64,000 nt of DNA from Vibrio sp. 99-8-1 (GTDB lineage: Bacteria > Pseudomonadota > Gammaproteobacteria > Enterobacterales > Vibrionaceae). The notes beneath the pieces are model-generated. The model saw only the letters and a program-made list of their open reading frames with translations. It did no database searches and was not told where the DNA came from. The translations under genes were made by a program, and so were the position numbers. The number at the start of each line of letters is the position of its first letter. The stretch's first letter is position 1. Positions 52,004 to 61,193 of the stretch are shown piece after piece. The DNA is taken from positions 1 through 64,000 of the forward strand of contig NZ_VTXE01000012.1 of assembly GCF_013114595.1 (NCBI RefSeq), read 5' to 3'.

Positions 52004-52621
52004 ATGAAAACCGCAGATGTAATTCTAGAAAAACTGAAAAGAGACGGTTCAGTTACAGCAAAACAGCTCGCTGAAGATCTTAACATGACCAGCATGGGTG
52101 CAAGACAACACCTACAAGCTCTAAATGATGCAGGTTTGGTGGAGTTTTACGATGTTAAAGTGAAAGTAGGACGACCCACACGAAACTGGAAGTTAACCAA
52201 TAAAGCACACAACCAATTCTCGGATCGACATAACGAACTCTCTATTCAGGTGATTGAAGCGGTGGGCACACTATTTGGTCAGGAAGGCATTAATCAGGTT
52301 GCCTTAGAGCGTGAAAAACAGATGCTATCCCGTTATCAAAACGAATTAGAATCTATTGATAATCTAACCGATAAAATCAGTAAACTTGTTTCGCTTAGAG
52401 AATCTGACGGCTACATGGCAGAAATGCAAATCACCGCTGAAGGGACATTGCTGATCGAAAATCACTGCCCAATATGCAAAGCAGCTACGTCTTGCCCAAC
52501 ATTATGTCAATCCGAACTCAATGTTTTTCAATCACTTTTTGGCGACGACGTTCATATAGAACGAACCGAACACATCATTAATGATGAGCGCCGCTGCGTC
52601 TATCTAATCACCCAAAACTGA
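52004..52621 (+). CDS. HTH regulator with Cys-rich (possible Fe-S) C-terminus
   Basis: 205 aa from the ATG at 52004 (TAGGG ribosome binding site); a TTG 18 nt upstream is unlikely. An N-terminal winged HTH (ILEKLKRDGSVTAKQLAEDLNMTSMGARQHLQALNDAGLV, then GRPTRNWKLT) resembles COG2345/SufR-type regulators. The C-terminal domain has four cysteines in CPICKAATSCPTLC (C-x2-C-x5-C-x3-C), suitable for a metal or Fe-S cluster, followed by a final RRCVYLI strand. Targets unknown; no isc/suf genes are near. SufR-like iron-sulfur sensing is inference. Confidence 0.82.
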   Translation: MKTADVILEKLKRDGSVTAKQLAEDLNMTSMGARQHLQALNDAGLVEFYDVKVKVGRPTRNWKLTNKAHNQFSDRHNELSIQVIEAVGTLFGQEGINQVALEREKQMLSRYQNELESIDNLTDKISKLVSLRESDGYMAEMQITAEGTLLIENHCPICKAATSCPTLCQSELNVFQSLFGDDVHIERTEHIINDERRCVYLITQN

Positions 52622-52750
52622 TATTTTTCTTTCCTATCTCTTGTTATTCATCCAAATCTGATAAACAGCCTGACCAATCAAAATTTCACCTTATTGGCCT
52701 TTATTGACTAAACTGTAGTTAACGGCCAGCTTGTATGTAAGGAGAGCTTT

Positions 52751-53086
52751 ATGGAGAATAGTGCTGTTTATGACCCAGAGTTACCATCATTTGACGAGTT
52801 GGTTGACCTAGCAGAGAATGATCCGCAAGAGTTCGACAGATTCAAGTTGGAGCTGTGTGAGCAAGTGATTACTATCGCATCGGTAGAGATGCAACCAAGG
52901 TTACGAGCCCAACAAAGCCATATAGATCGTGTCATTAAACGCTGTAAAAACCCCTATCAAACCAACATGGTATTAGCGCAAGAGCTCAGCGCTCAAATGG
53001 GAAAATTTAAAGTCGCTTTAGAAGGGGATCTTGATAGTGTACAGAGCGCAGAGATCATTCCTTTTTCTCCACGACAAACACAATGA
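52751..53086 (+). CDS. DUF3135-like small protein
   Basis: 111 aa, soluble, helical. The N-terminus PELPSFDELVDLAENDPQEFDRFKLELCEQVI and the block RAQQSHIDRVIKRCKNPYQTNMVLAQELS look like the DUF3135 family of marine gammaproteobacteria. Function unknown. AAGGAGAG ribosome binding site supports the start. Convergent with the CHMI-like gene, separated by 8 nt. Confidence 0.7.
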   Translation: MENSAVYDPELPSFDELVDLAENDPQEFDRFKLELCEQVITIASVEMQPRLRAQQSHIDRVIKRCKNPYQTNMVLAQELSAQMGKFKVALEGDLDSVQSAEIIPFSPRQTQ

Positions 53087-53094
53087 TCATCAAG

Positions 53095-53442
53095 TTATAA
53101 AACGACTTTTTGGAAGGTGCTTCTATCCATATCTCGTATATTTACCGATAAACTTTTTACACCGCTAGCCTGTTCAGTAAGTACGGCCATTAAGTTTGCT
53201 GACAGTTGCTGCTTTTGCTCTTGCGTTCGACCATCTAGCAGCTCAAACGTAATATGGATAAAATCTTCACTATCGCTTAGCTCACCTATCAACCAATGAT
53301 GACAACGGAGAGCACGAGATTTAACGTCAATGGCTTGAAACAGATCACTATCAATAGCAACCTGATGTAAGTCTTCTAACAGTCCCTGAATATTCACTCG
53401 TTCATCTACAGAATTGGTGTACTCTAATACTAAGTTTGGCAT
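53095..53442 (-). CDS. 5-carboxymethyl-2-hydroxymuconate isomerase-like protein
   Basis: 115 aa, tautomerase superfamily, CHMI type. Pro2 after the initiator Met (MPNLVLEYTNSV) is the conserved catalytic base; RALRCHHWLIGELSDSEDFIHITFELLDGRT is the family core. CHMI works in homoprotocatechuate breakdown, but no hpa genes are nearby, so the physiological substrate here may differ. Isolated on the minus strand between DUF3135 and tpiA. Confidence 0.82.
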   Translation of the reverse strand: MPNLVLEYTNSVDERVNIQGLLEDLHQVAIDSDLFQAIDVKSRALRCHHWLIGELSDSEDFIHITFELLDGRTQEQKQQLSANLMAVLTEQASGVKSLSVNIRDMDRSTFQKVVL

Positions 53443-53705
53443 TAAGTCGTCCTTTCACCTTTTGTCTCTCTATTGAAACTAGGATTTTAAAATTAATTAA
53501 CATTTAAGATACATTAAACATCGCATCCTCTGTAAAATTAGCTATCATTTTGTTTGCTAGATCACTCTCAACCATTTTTACTCCATTCTGTTGTCGGAAA
53601 GATCCGCAAAAGACATGATTAGAGTCATGATCTAGCAACCGTTATCTGTTATATTCTTTCGTAATCTTGTTTTATTTTTACATTAATTATTTTGGAGATA
53701 TCCTT

Positions 53706-54476
53706 ATGCGTCATCCTGTAGTTATGGGTAACTGGAAACTAAACGGCAGCAAAACAATGGTCACTGAGCTGCTAAATGGACTTAACGCTGCACTTGAAGG
53801 CGTAACTGGAGTTGACGTAGCAGTAGCTCCACCTGCACTTTATATCGATCTTGCTGAGCGTCTAATCAAAGAAGGCGGCAACAAAATTATTCTTGGTGCT
53901 CAAAACAGTGACGTAAACAACAGCGGTGCTTACACTGGTGATATGTCTCCTGAAATGCTTAAAGATTTCTCTGCATCACACATCATTATTGGTCACTCTG
54001 AGCGTCGTGAGTACCATGAAGAATCCGATGAGTTCGTAGCTAAGAAATTTGCATTTCTAAAAGAAAACGGCCTAACACCAGTACTTTGTATTGGTGAGTC
54101 AGAAGCACAAAACGAAGCTGGCGAAACGGTAGCAGTATGTGCTCGTCAACTTGATGCTGTAATTAAAACACAAGGTGTTGAAGCATTAAACGGTGCTATC
54201 GTAGCGTATGAGCCAATCTGGGCTATCGGTACTGGTAAAGCAGCAACAGCTGAACAAGCACAAAACATCCATGCAGCTATTCGTGCACACATTGCTGAAT
54301 CAAGTGAAGAAGTAGCGAAGAATCTTGTTATCCAATACGGCGGTTCTGTTAAAGCTGAAAATGCAGCAGAACTATTCTCAATGCCTGATATCGATGGCGC
54401 GCTAGTTGGTGGTGCAGCTCTTGATGCACAAGGTTTTGCCGCTATTGCTAAAGCAGCAGCTGAAGCAAAAGCTTAA
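53706..54476 (+). CDS. tpiA: Triosephosphate isomerase
   Basis: 256 aa TIM barrel. Substrate Asn and Lys in [12 protein letters not shown], catalytic His in [17 protein letters not shown], catalytic Glu in [21 protein letters not shown], phosphate loops [12 protein letters not shown] and [14 protein letters not shown]. Start at the ATG at 53706, with TTGGAG upstream. Interconverts DHAP and glyceraldehyde-3-phosphate. Convergent with pfkA, each with its own terminator. Confidence 0.98.
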   Translation: MRHPVVMGNWKLNGSKTMVTELLNGLNAALEGVTGVDVAVAPPALYIDLAERLIKEGGNKIILGAQNSDVNNSGAYTGDMSPEMLKDFSASHIIIGHSERREYHEESDEFVAKKFAFLKENGLTPVLCIGESEAQNEAGETVAVCARQLDAVIKTQGVEALNGAIVAYEPIWAIGTGKAATAEQAQNIHAAIRAHIAESSEEVAKNLVIQYGGSVKAENAAELFSMPDIDGALVGGAALDAQGFAAIAKAAAEAKA

Positions 54477-54501
54477 TAAACTCTGTTTATAGCATTGAAC
54501 G

Positions 54502-54529
54502 AAAAAGTCAGCATTTGCTGACTTTTTTT
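54502..54529 (+). terminator. Intrinsic terminator of tpiA
   Basis: AAAAAGTCAGC / GCTGACTTTTT with an ATTT loop and T7, 25 nt past tpiA. Confidence 0.93.
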
Positions 54530-54595
54530 ATGGCTCATTCATAGTCACTCTACTCAACTTCTCGCTCTGTAGAGTGAAACTTGAAAAAGTAGACA

Positions 54596-54628
54596 TAAAA
54601 AAACGGCAATCATCAGATTGCCGTTTTT
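54596..54628 (-). terminator. Intrinsic terminator of pfkA
   Basis: AAAAACGGCAATC / GATTGCCGTTTTT, 13 bp with an ATCA loop, T-run on the minus strand, 25 nt past pfkA. It is symmetrical and may also stop read-through from tpiA. Confidence 0.92.
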
Positions 54629-54653
54629 GAATCTTTTTCCATAGTAGATTGCG

Positions 54654-55616
54654 TTAGAACAACTCGTCAGCCACTTGATACAGATCGGTACGAACAGGAC
54701 GCTTCATATTTTCAATCGCATCAATAATGTCGTGATGTACTAGCTCTTCTTTTTGGATACCAACACAACGTCCACCATGACCTTCCATTAATAGGTGCAC
54801 AGCATAGTTACCCATACGAGACGCTAAGACACGGTCAAACGCTGTAGGACGACCACCACGTTGAATATGACCAAGAACTGTCGCTCTTGTTTCTCGACCC
54901 GTTGCCTGCTCAATATCTTTGGCTAGATCGTTCGCATCCATCATCAACTCGGTTAAGGTAATAATAGCGTGCTTCTTACCTTTGGCGATGCCATTTTGTA
55001 AGCTTTCTATTAGCTCTTCCTTGCTCCATGGCTGCTCTGGCGTAATGATGTACTCACAACCACCAGCAATAGAAGACATTAGAGTAAGATCACCACAGTG
55101 ACGTCCCATGATCTCAACAATAGAAATACGTTGGTGAGAAGATGACGTATCACGTAAACGGTCAATCGCATCTATAACAGTGTTCAATGCGGTTAAATAA
55201 CCGATAGTATAGTCGGTTCCAGCAATATCATTATCGATAGTACCCGGAAGACCAATACATGGATAGCCCATCTCAGTTAGCTTCTTAGCTCCCATATAAG
55301 AACCATCACCACCAATAACAACCAGAGCTTCAATACCATGTTTATTAAGGTTTTCTATCGCTTTTTCACGAATAGAAACCTCTTTGAACTCAGGAAAACG
55401 GGCAGAACCTAAGAAAGTACCACCACGGTTAATCACATCAGAAACACTAGAACGGTCAAGCTTTTCAATGCGACCTTCATAAAGGCCAAGATAGCCATCA
55501 TAAATGCCGTACACCTCAACACCTGCTGACAAAGCGGTACGAACAACACCGCGAACCGCAGCATTCATTCCGGGTGCATCACCCCCACTCGTCAAAACAC
55601 CGATTTTTTTAATCAT
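54654..55616 (-). CDS. pfkA: ATP-dependent 6-phosphofructokinase
   Basis: 320 aa, as in E. coli PfkA. ATP loop [31 protein letters not shown], and catalytic [20 protein letters not shown] with the base Asp. The effector site shows in [16 protein letters not shown]. Start at the ATG at 55616 (GAGGG six nt upstream). Commits fructose-6-phosphate to glycolysis. Confidence 0.98.
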   Translation of the reverse strand: MIKKIGVLTSGGDAPGMNAAVRGVVRTALSAGVEVYGIYDGYLGLYEGRIEKLDRSSVSDVINRGGTFLGSARFPEFKEVSIREKAIENLNKHGIEALVVIGGDGSYMGAKKLTEMGYPCIGLPGTIDNDIAGTDYTIGYLTALNTVIDAIDRLRDTSSSHQRISIVEIMGRHCGDLTLMSSIAGGCEYIITPEQPWSKEELIESLQNGIAKGKKHAIITLTELMMDANDLAKDIEQATGRETRATVLGHIQRGGRPTAFDRVLASRMGNYAVHLLMEGHGGRCVGIQKEELVHHDIIDAIENMKRPVRTDLYQVADELF

Positions 55617-55875
55617 GCTCACCCTCGATATCAAATCAAATATAAAACTTTAAATGCCATAAATGGCGAAAATATAAAATGCGTTGTACTTGTTCATTGT
55701 TTTTCAGCTATTTCTTTTATAGTACAACACTGAAACTTTTTTACTTATGAAAGAGTATTACAATTTTGCTGAAAAACTTAGTTGATTCATATCAGAATCG
55801 AACTTACTTTCACTCTTTTGCACAAAATATAGTCAAACAATGGCTAAAATGCCCTATTTCTGTAATAAAATATCT

Positions 55876-56784
55876 TTACCACCCTTGTTCTAATTGCTCT
55901 TTTTCACTGCTATAAACAACAGAATATGGGTCTTGATGAATAATAATATCCGAACCGGGAAAAATCTGTTCAATGTTGCTTTCAACCTGATCCGAAATCT
56001 TATGCGCTTCAATCAGAGCGATTTCATCACTCAGTTCTAGATGGAGTTGTATAAAACGAACGGGGCCAGACATTCGAGTTCTCACTTGGTGCACCCCGAG
56101 AACGCCATCCACTTGAACGGCAACTTGACGAATTTTCTCTAGCTCTTCTTCAGGAAGTTGGCGATCAAGTAATGATTGAATCGCTTCGCTCACCATTTTG
56201 TACGCGCTGATTAAAATAAAAATACCAATTACAATGGCAAACACCGCATCGGCTTTGGTTACGCCGAAATAACTTAACCCTAGTGCGACTGCAATTGCTA
56301 AGTTCATATAGAGGTCAGTTTGATAATGCAAAGAATCGGCAGCGATAGCTTGGCTACCGGTTTTTCTAACCACGTATTTTTGAAAAATCACCAGACCAAG
56401 CGTGATAACAAAGGCAAAAATACTAACGTAGACACCAAGTTCAGGAGAGTTAAGCGGTTGAGGACGGAAGAAGCGGTCAATACCATTTAAAATGAGAAAA
56501 CAAGCGGAACCGGAGATGAACATCGCCTGTGCCAATGCCGCTAGCGATTCGGCTTTACCATGACCAAATGTATGTTCTTTATCTGCGGGCTGTAAGGCAT
56601 ACCGAATAACAACGAGGTTAACCCCCGATGCTGCAATATCCAATACAGAATCGATCAGTGAGGCCAACAAGCTTACTGAGCCCGTTATCCACCAAATAGC
56701 AATTTTAACAATCAGTAATAAGGTCGCTACGCCAGTTGCCGTCCATGCGGCAAGAGTAACTAGTCGACGGTATTCCTTTTTCAT
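55876..56784 (-). CDS. fieF: Cation diffusion facilitator FieF (YiiP)
   Basis: 302 aa, six membrane helices plus a cytosolic metal-binding domain. Transport-site residues are kept: Asp in LIDSVLDIAASGVNL and His/Asp in DSLHYQTDLYMN. The inter-helix loop has HTFGHGKAESLAALAQ, and the C-terminal domain GVLGVHQVRTRMSGPVRFIQLHLELSD. Exports Zn2+ (and possibly Fe2+) in exchange for protons. Next to the cpx genes as in E. coli. Confidence 0.95.
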   Translation of the reverse strand: MKKEYRRLVTLAAWTATGVATLLLIVKIAIWWITGSVSLLASLIDSVLDIAASGVNLVVIRYALQPADKEHTFGHGKAESLAALAQAMFISGSACFLILNGIDRFFRPQPLNSPELGVYVSIFAFVITLGLVIFQKYVVRKTGSQAIAADSLHYQTDLYMNLAIAVALGLSYFGVTKADAVFAIVIGIFILISAYKMVSEAIQSLLDRQLPEEELEKIRQVAVQVDGVLGVHQVRTRMSGPVRFIQLHLELSDEIALIEAHKISDQVESNIEQIFPGSDIIIHQDPYSVVYSSEKEQLEQGW

Positions 56785-56867
56785 ATTCAGCTAAAATGAG
56801 TGTATTTCAAGCTGATTATAGCGGTCATTATGTGACTTGGGTATGGATTTATCATGAAATAAAATAG

Positions 56868-56893
56868 AAAAGAGGCAGCCCTGTGGCTGCCTC
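56868..56893 (-). terminator. Intrinsic terminator of cpxP
   Basis: GAGGCAGCC / GGCTGCCTC with a 4-nt loop and TTTTCTATTTT on the minus strand, 30 nt past cpxP. Confidence 0.85.
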
Positions 56894-56923
56894 ATTGATG
56901 TTGTTAACGAAAAGTCTGCAATC

Positions 56924-57457
56924 CTAATTTGATTGAGCACTCTTCATCTTACTCATTTTGCGCTCCATTCTTTCTGAGCATTGTTCCATTCTCTCTTGCT
57001 GAAGTTCTTTCACTTTCGCTTTTTGCTCATCCGTTAAAATGTTCATCATTTCATGGCGAGCTTGCAGCATTGCAACACGGCGTTCAGTCTGTTTCTCTAC
57101 CATAGTTGCCGCAAGTTCCTGAGCTTTTTGTTGGTCAAAATCAGCGGCTAATACCAAGTCTTGTACTTCTGCTTGATACGCTTTCATTTCGGCCTGAAAT
57201 TCGGCTTGATTCTCAGAAAATTTTCCACGCATCTCATCACGTTTTGCCTGACGAAGATCTTGGAACTGATCTTTCTGCTCATCGGTTAGGTCTAAATCGC
57301 GAAGCATACCTCTATCCATGCCACCACATTTACCACCAAAACCATCTCGGTCCATACCTCGGCCGCCATCTTTACCACCAAAAGCATAAGCACTAGCCGT
57401 TGCAAACATCATTGGAAGAACAGCAGCAGCGATAACGATTTTTTTAGTCTTGTTCAT
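56924..57457 (-). CDS. cpxP: Periplasmic Cpx inhibitor CpxP (Spy/CpxP family)
   Basis: 177 aa from the ATG at 57457. A long upstream open frame exists, but the signal peptide MNKTKKIVIAAAVLPMMFATASAYAF fixes the start. Two LTxxQ motifs (LRDLDLTDEQKDQF and MMNILTDEQKAKV) define the Spy/CpxP fold, a cupped periplasmic dimer that restrains CpxA and binds misfolded proteins. Rich in Met, Gln and Lys. Divergent from cpxRA with two CpxR boxes between them. Confidence 0.9.
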   Translation of the reverse strand: MNKTKKIVIAAAVLPMMFATASAYAFGGKDGGRGMDRDGFGGKCGGMDRGMLRDLDLTDEQKDQFQDLRQAKRDEMRGKFSENQAEFQAEMKAYQAEVQDLVLAADFDQQKAQELAATMVEKQTERRVAMLQARHEMMNILTDEQKAKVKELQQERMEQCSERMERKMSKMKSAQSN

Positions 57458-57529
57458 AATTAATTCCTTACTCAACTTATTATTCGGTGCTGTCTTCACA
57501 GCGGTTGAGTATAGAATAGGATCTGCAAG

Positions 57530-57544
57530 GTAAAGCAACGTATA
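57530..57544. promoter_or_regulatory. CpxR box 1
   Basis: GTAAA-GCAAC-GTATA, one mismatch from the CpxR consensus GTAAA-N5-GTAAA, overlapping a probable cpxP -35 region (CTTTAC on the minus strand, 16 bp from TATACT). Confidence 0.7.
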
Positions 57545-57550
57545 GACAAC

Positions 57551-57565
57551 GTAAAGAATCGTAAA
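57551..57565. promoter_or_regulatory. CpxR box 2
   Basis: GTAAA-GAATC-GTAAA, an exact match to the CpxR consensus, 21 bp (two helical turns) from box 1. Confidence 0.88.
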
Positions 57566-57644
57566 TAGACAAGCAGTAGCGTTTTTTCTTTGTAAGATCA
57601 ACAATAGTAAACAGCAATTAGCGAATACAAAAGGTGGCTTGGTT

Positions 57645-58337
57645 ATGAGTGCAACAAACATTTTATTGGTTGATGATGACACTGAATTAACATCATTACT
57701 AAAAGAGGTACTCACCTTTGAAGGGTTTAATGTTACCGAAGCCAATGACGGCGAAGCAGGACTTGCATCAGTGCATGAGAGTATCGACCTTATTCTATTG
57801 GATGTCATGATGCCAAAAATGAACGGCATGGACATGCTTAAAAAGCTTCGAGAGAACTGGCAGATCCCTGTACTTATGCTGACGGCAAAAGGAGAAGAGA
57901 TCGACAGAGTGATCGGTTTAGAGCTCGGTGCCGATGATTACCTGCCAAAACCCTTTAGTGACCGTGAGCTTCTTGCCAGAATTAAAGCCATATTACGTCG
58001 AACTCAGCCATTAAAGTCCAATAAAACCAGCGACTATATCCAATACCAAGACATTAAGGTTTATCCAGGAAAGCAGGAAGCATTCTGCGCTGATGCGCCA
58101 CTGGATCTCACCACAACAGAATTTGCGCTTTTAGCTTATTTTGTGCAACACCCCGGAGAAAGTGTCACCAAAGAGTCATTAAGCATGGAGGTATTAGGCA
58201 AAAGACTCGCTCCTTTTGACCGAGCGATTGATATGCATGTATCCAACCTGCGAAAAAAACTTCCCGAGCGTGCCAATAAAAAGCCTCGAATAAAAACCCT
58301 CAGAGGAAGAGGATATCTGTTGGTTGAGGAGGATTAA
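57645..58337 (+). CDS. cpxR: Response regulator CpxR
   Basis: 230 aa, OmpR/PhoB class. Receiver domain with acidic pocket VDDDTELTSLL, phospho-Asp in LILLDVMMPKMNGM and the Lys in PFSDRELLARI context (LPKPFSD). C-terminal winged helix ends DMHVSNLRKKLPER-IKTLRGRGYLLV. ATG at 57645 with AAGGTGG upstream; a TTG two codons earlier is less likely. Its TAA overlaps the cpxA ATG by one base. Confidence 0.96.
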   Translation: MSATNILLVDDDTELTSLLKEVLTFEGFNVTEANDGEAGLASVHESIDLILLDVMMPKMNGMDMLKKLRENWQIPVLMLTAKGEEIDRVIGLELGADDYLPKPFSDRELLARIKAILRRTQPLKSNKTSDYIQYQDIKVYPGKQEAFCADAPLDLTTTEFALLAYFVQHPGESVTKESLSMEVLGKRLAPFDRAIDMHVSNLRKKLPERANKKPRIKTLRGRGYLLVEED

Positions 58338-59716
58338 TGCGCATTCCTAAAATCTCTAACCTATACGGCCGAATATTTGCTATTTTCTGGTTTACCATGT
58401 TTTTGGTTCTCATTGGCGTTCTGATCGCACAGCAGTTTGACCCAAGACAGATCCATTCCGCACCACAACGGAATATAAACAAGTTAGAGCGAATTGCCGG
58501 TTACATTACGGAAGAGTACGGAGATCGTTATTCTCTAACGGCTTCTCTGATGGAGTTAGATCGTTTTTCACGCAAAGAGAGAGGGGACGATAAGAAAAAC
58601 TACTACTTAACGGATACCAATGGCGCACTAATTACGAAACATAGCCGAATGCAAAGTAAGGCCATACAAAACTTCATCACCGGTTTGGACAGCTTTGATC
58701 ATCCTCAGCAACGTCTCTATGGTCGCCTATTAATTGTGGGGCCAGAACCTGTAGTTATCGCTGGTACAACCATGTTTCTCTACCTTAGCGAGAAATGGGA
58801 CAACAGAACGCCGCCGTTTTTATTGCAGTTATTTGATAAACCTTTTCAGCTGCTCCTTGTGGTGATGTTCATTAGTACACCGCTACTTATGTGGCTTGCT
58901 TACGCATTAAGTAAACCCGCGAGACGTTTACAACAAGCAGCCTTACGAGTCGCCAACGGAGAGTTTGTGGTTGATCCTAAATTGGAGAAAGGCAGCTCAG
59001 AATTTAGAGAAGCTGGAGCCGCATTTAACCAGATGGTACTGGCAATTAACCAAATGATGTCAGGTCATCAGCGGTTACTTTCTGATATTTCTCATGAGCT
59101 TCGCTCCCCATTGACACGCTTACGTATGGCAAACGCACTAGCAAAAAGAAAACAAGGGGACAGTGACGAACTCACTCGAATTGATACCGAAGCAGAACGC
59201 TTAGAGAAAATGATTGGTGAGCTGTTAGAGCTGTCGAGAATGCAAATGAACAGCCATCAACAGCGCGAAGAACACAGCGCTTCAACACTATGGGCGGAAC
59301 TGATTGCTGATGCTCAATTTGAAGCAGAGCAAGTAAACAAAGCGCTGGTCTATAGTGACATTCCGCAATGCAATATCACGGGAAATCCAAGCTTATTAAT
59401 GAGTGCCGTAGAGAACATTGTGCGCAATGCCATTCACTATTCTCATGGCAAAATCGATGTTCAGTTCACTTTACAACAGCAAACTCTTAGCATTTGTGTT
59501 TGCGATGATGGTGATGGGGTACCTGAATCTGAATTAAGCGATATATTTAGGCCATTCTATCGAGTGTCAACCGCTAGAGATAGACACTCCGGTGGGGCAG
59601 GATTAGGGTTAGCGATAACGGAAAGCGCTGTACGCCAGCATAATGGCTCAATTAAAGCAGAAAAAAGCACTTTGGGCGGCTTAAAGGTCACGATTACACT
59701 TCCCGTCCAGCTGTAA
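58337..59716 (+). CDS. cpxA: Sensor histidine kinase CpxA
   Basis: 459 aa. First membrane helix near residues 10-30, periplasmic sensor domain, second helix near 170-190, HAMP (LSKPARRLQQAALRVANGEF), dimerisation/phosphoacceptor helix with His in LLSDISHELRSPLTRLRMA, then the ATPase lobe (NIVRNAIHYS, CDDGDGVP, HSGGAGLGLAI). Detects envelope and inner-membrane protein stress; CpxP inhibits it. Coupled to cpxR. Confidence 0.96.
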   Translation: MRIPKISNLYGRIFAIFWFTMFLVLIGVLIAQQFDPRQIHSAPQRNINKLERIAGYITEEYGDRYSLTASLMELDRFSRKERGDDKKNYYLTDTNGALITKHSRMQSKAIQNFITGLDSFDHPQQRLYGRLLIVGPEPVVIAGTTMFLYLSEKWDNRTPPFLLQLFDKPFQLLLVVMFISTPLLMWLAYALSKPARRLQQAALRVANGEFVVDPKLEKGSSEFREAGAAFNQMVLAINQMMSGHQRLLSDISHELRSPLTRLRMANALAKRKQGDSDELTRIDTEAERLEKMIGELLELSRMQMNSHQQREEHSASTLWAELIADAQFEAEQVNKALVYSDIPQCNITGNPSLLMSAVENIVRNAIHYSHGKIDVQFTLQQQTLSICVCDDGDGVPESELSDIFRPFYRVSTARDRHSGGAGLGLAITESAVRQHNGSIKAEKSTLGGLKVTITLPVQL

Positions 59717-59740
59717 GTATCCTGTCGTTAAAAAACTTCA

Positions 59741-59764
59741 CTGCGGTACTGGTTTGTACCGCAG
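59741..59764 (+). terminator. Hairpin after cpxA
   Basis: CTGCGGTAC / GTACCGCAG, 9 bp perfect with a 6-nt loop, 24 nt past cpxA. There is no clear U-tract, so it is a weak terminator candidate. Confidence 0.4.
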
Positions 59765-59842
59765 CATTCGTTATACTTTCGCCTCATTAACCAATTCGCA
59801 TCATCAGTACATCCATACTGCCAACAGAGTGACCACAGATAC

Positions 59843-60322
59843 ATGTTAGACATCGCTTTATATGAACCTGAAATTGCGCCGAATACCGGTAATATTATTC
59901 GCCTATGTGCTAACTGTGGCGCTAATCTTCACCTAATCGAGCCACTAGGATTTGACTTAGAAGAGAAGAAAGTTCGCAGAGCGGGGCTAGATTATCGTGA
60001 CCTTGCTAGAGTGAAAAGGCATAAAGATTTAGCGGCATTTATAGAGTATTTAACCGATCAGCGAGAAGGTGATTTTCGTTTAATTGCCTGCACAACAAAA
60101 ACCACTGGCCACCATATTGATGCGAGTTATCAGGATGGCGATGTTCTACTTTTTGGCCCCGAGACGCGAGGACTGCCTGCGGAGCTTATTGAAAGTTTAC
60201 CGATGGAACAGAGAATTCGAATTCCTATGATGCCTGATAGCCGTAGCCTAAACCTCTCTAACGCCGTAGCCATTATTGCGTTTGAAGCATGGCGTCAGCA
60301 AGGTTTTGAAGGTGCAATATAA
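59843..60322 (+). CDS. trmL: tRNA (cytidine/uridine-34-2'-O)-methyltransferase TrmL
   Basis: 159 aa SPOUT-class enzyme with the deep trefoil knot. N-terminal [26 protein letters not shown], then [12 protein letters not shown], and the SAM-binding knot [11 protein letters not shown] and [26 protein letters not shown]. It methylates the ribose of the wobble base in tRNA-Leu isoacceptors. Convergent with fxsA. Confidence 0.95.
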   Translation: MLDIALYEPEIAPNTGNIIRLCANCGANLHLIEPLGFDLEEKKVRRAGLDYRDLARVKRHKDLAAFIEYLTDQREGDFRLIACTTKTTGHHIDASYQDGDVLLFGPETRGLPAELIESLPMEQRIRIPMMPDSRSLNLSNAVAIIAFEAWRQQGFEGAI

Positions 60323-60344
60323 TCTAGAGTTTATTAGAGCCAAA

Positions 60345-60878
60345 TTAATTTAAGCGGTTATTACCGTCATTGTTGTTTGGCTTTGTATCAGCCTCATCCT
60401 CTTTACGCTCATATTCTCCCTCGAAGGTATTGTTATCATTTTGAGTGGAGTTGAATGGATCTTGTCCAAATGGAGATTGACCAAAACCGCTCTGAGCATG
60501 AAAGCCGCCCGAAGAGATAGAATTCACTTTCACTCGCTTCATTAACTCTTTGGCAATTTTAGCTCTAGGCGCAGGAAGCAATACCAACATACCGAATGCG
60601 TCTGTCATAAAACCGGGAGTCAATAACAACACGCCGGCAACCGCCAACATTACCCCTTCAAGTATCTGCTGAGCCGGTATTTCACCTTGTTGAAGGCGAC
60701 CTTGTACTGACATTAGCGTCTGAAGCCCCTGACTTCGTACCAACGATGCTCCCACAAAAGCCGTCACCAACACCAATGCCATTGTTGGCCATAACCCCAG
60801 AAATCCACCGACTTGAATAAATAGGCCAATTTCAATGACAGGAACACAAATAAACAGCAACAGTAAGATAGGAAACAC
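60345..60878 (-). CDS. fxsA: FxsA family membrane protein
   Basis: 177 aa. Two to three N-terminal hydrophobic helices (ILLLLFICVPVIEIGLFIQVGGFLGLWPTMALVLVTAFVGASLVRSQG), a further helix (GVMLAVAGVLLLTPGFMTDAFGMLVLLP), and a charged, disordered C-terminal tail with FEGEYERK. In E. coli FxsA dosage relieves F-plasmid exclusion of phage T7; the cellular role is unknown. I prefer the GTG at 60878, with GGAG at proper spacing, over a GTG at 60884. Confidence 0.9.
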   Translation of the reverse strand: MFPILLLLFICVPVIEIGLFIQVGGFLGLWPTMALVLVTAFVGASLVRSQGLQTLMSVQGRLQQGEIPAQQILEGVMLAVAGVLLLTPGFMTDAFGMLVLLPAPRAKIAKELMKRVKVNSISSGGFHAQSGFGQSPFGQDPFNSTQNDNNTFEGEYERKEDEADTKPNNNDGNNRLN

Positions 60879-61019
60879 AGGCACTCCAGTAGAATATTAT
60901 TCACCTCATGCTATGAGGTTTTGTTAGCTTACAGCATACCCTATCAAGCGACGAATAAATAATCTAGCCTTACAGGAGCACACTAAAATATCCTACAAAA
61001 AATCGCTTATATAGAAATA

Positions 61020-61035
61020 TGTGATATCACGTACA
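61020..61035 (+). promoter_or_regulatory. CRP/FNR-like site upstream of aspA
   Basis: TGTGA-TATCAC-GTACA: perfect left CRP half, weak right half. The same bases contain the 10-bp palindrome GTGATATCAC. aspA and dcuA are CRP- and FNR-responsive in relatives. Confidence 0.35.
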
Positions 61036-61164
61036 TATAGAAAAAAAAATGACATATTATTGACAATAAAGGTGATCCATCTACTACTTTTCTAACTATA
61101 AAGAAGTATTATGCGCCTGAAGCCCGGAAGGATTAGGAGCCAAAAAATCTGTCGAATGGATTCT

Positions 61165-61193
61165 TTGACACAGAAATGGCCAGAAACTAAAAC
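61165..61193 (+). promoter_or_regulatory. Candidate aspA promoter
   Basis: TTGACA, 17-bp spacer, TAAAAC, about 30 nt upstream of the aspA start codon. Confidence 0.45.

Noticed and set aside
57458..57835. An N-terminal extension of cpxP by 126 codons
   Set aside because: It would run through the CpxR boxes and into cpxR, and the signal peptide marks the true start at 57457.
61060..61088. A second TTGACA upstream of aspA as a promoter
   Set aside because: No acceptable -10 hexamer at 16-18 bp.
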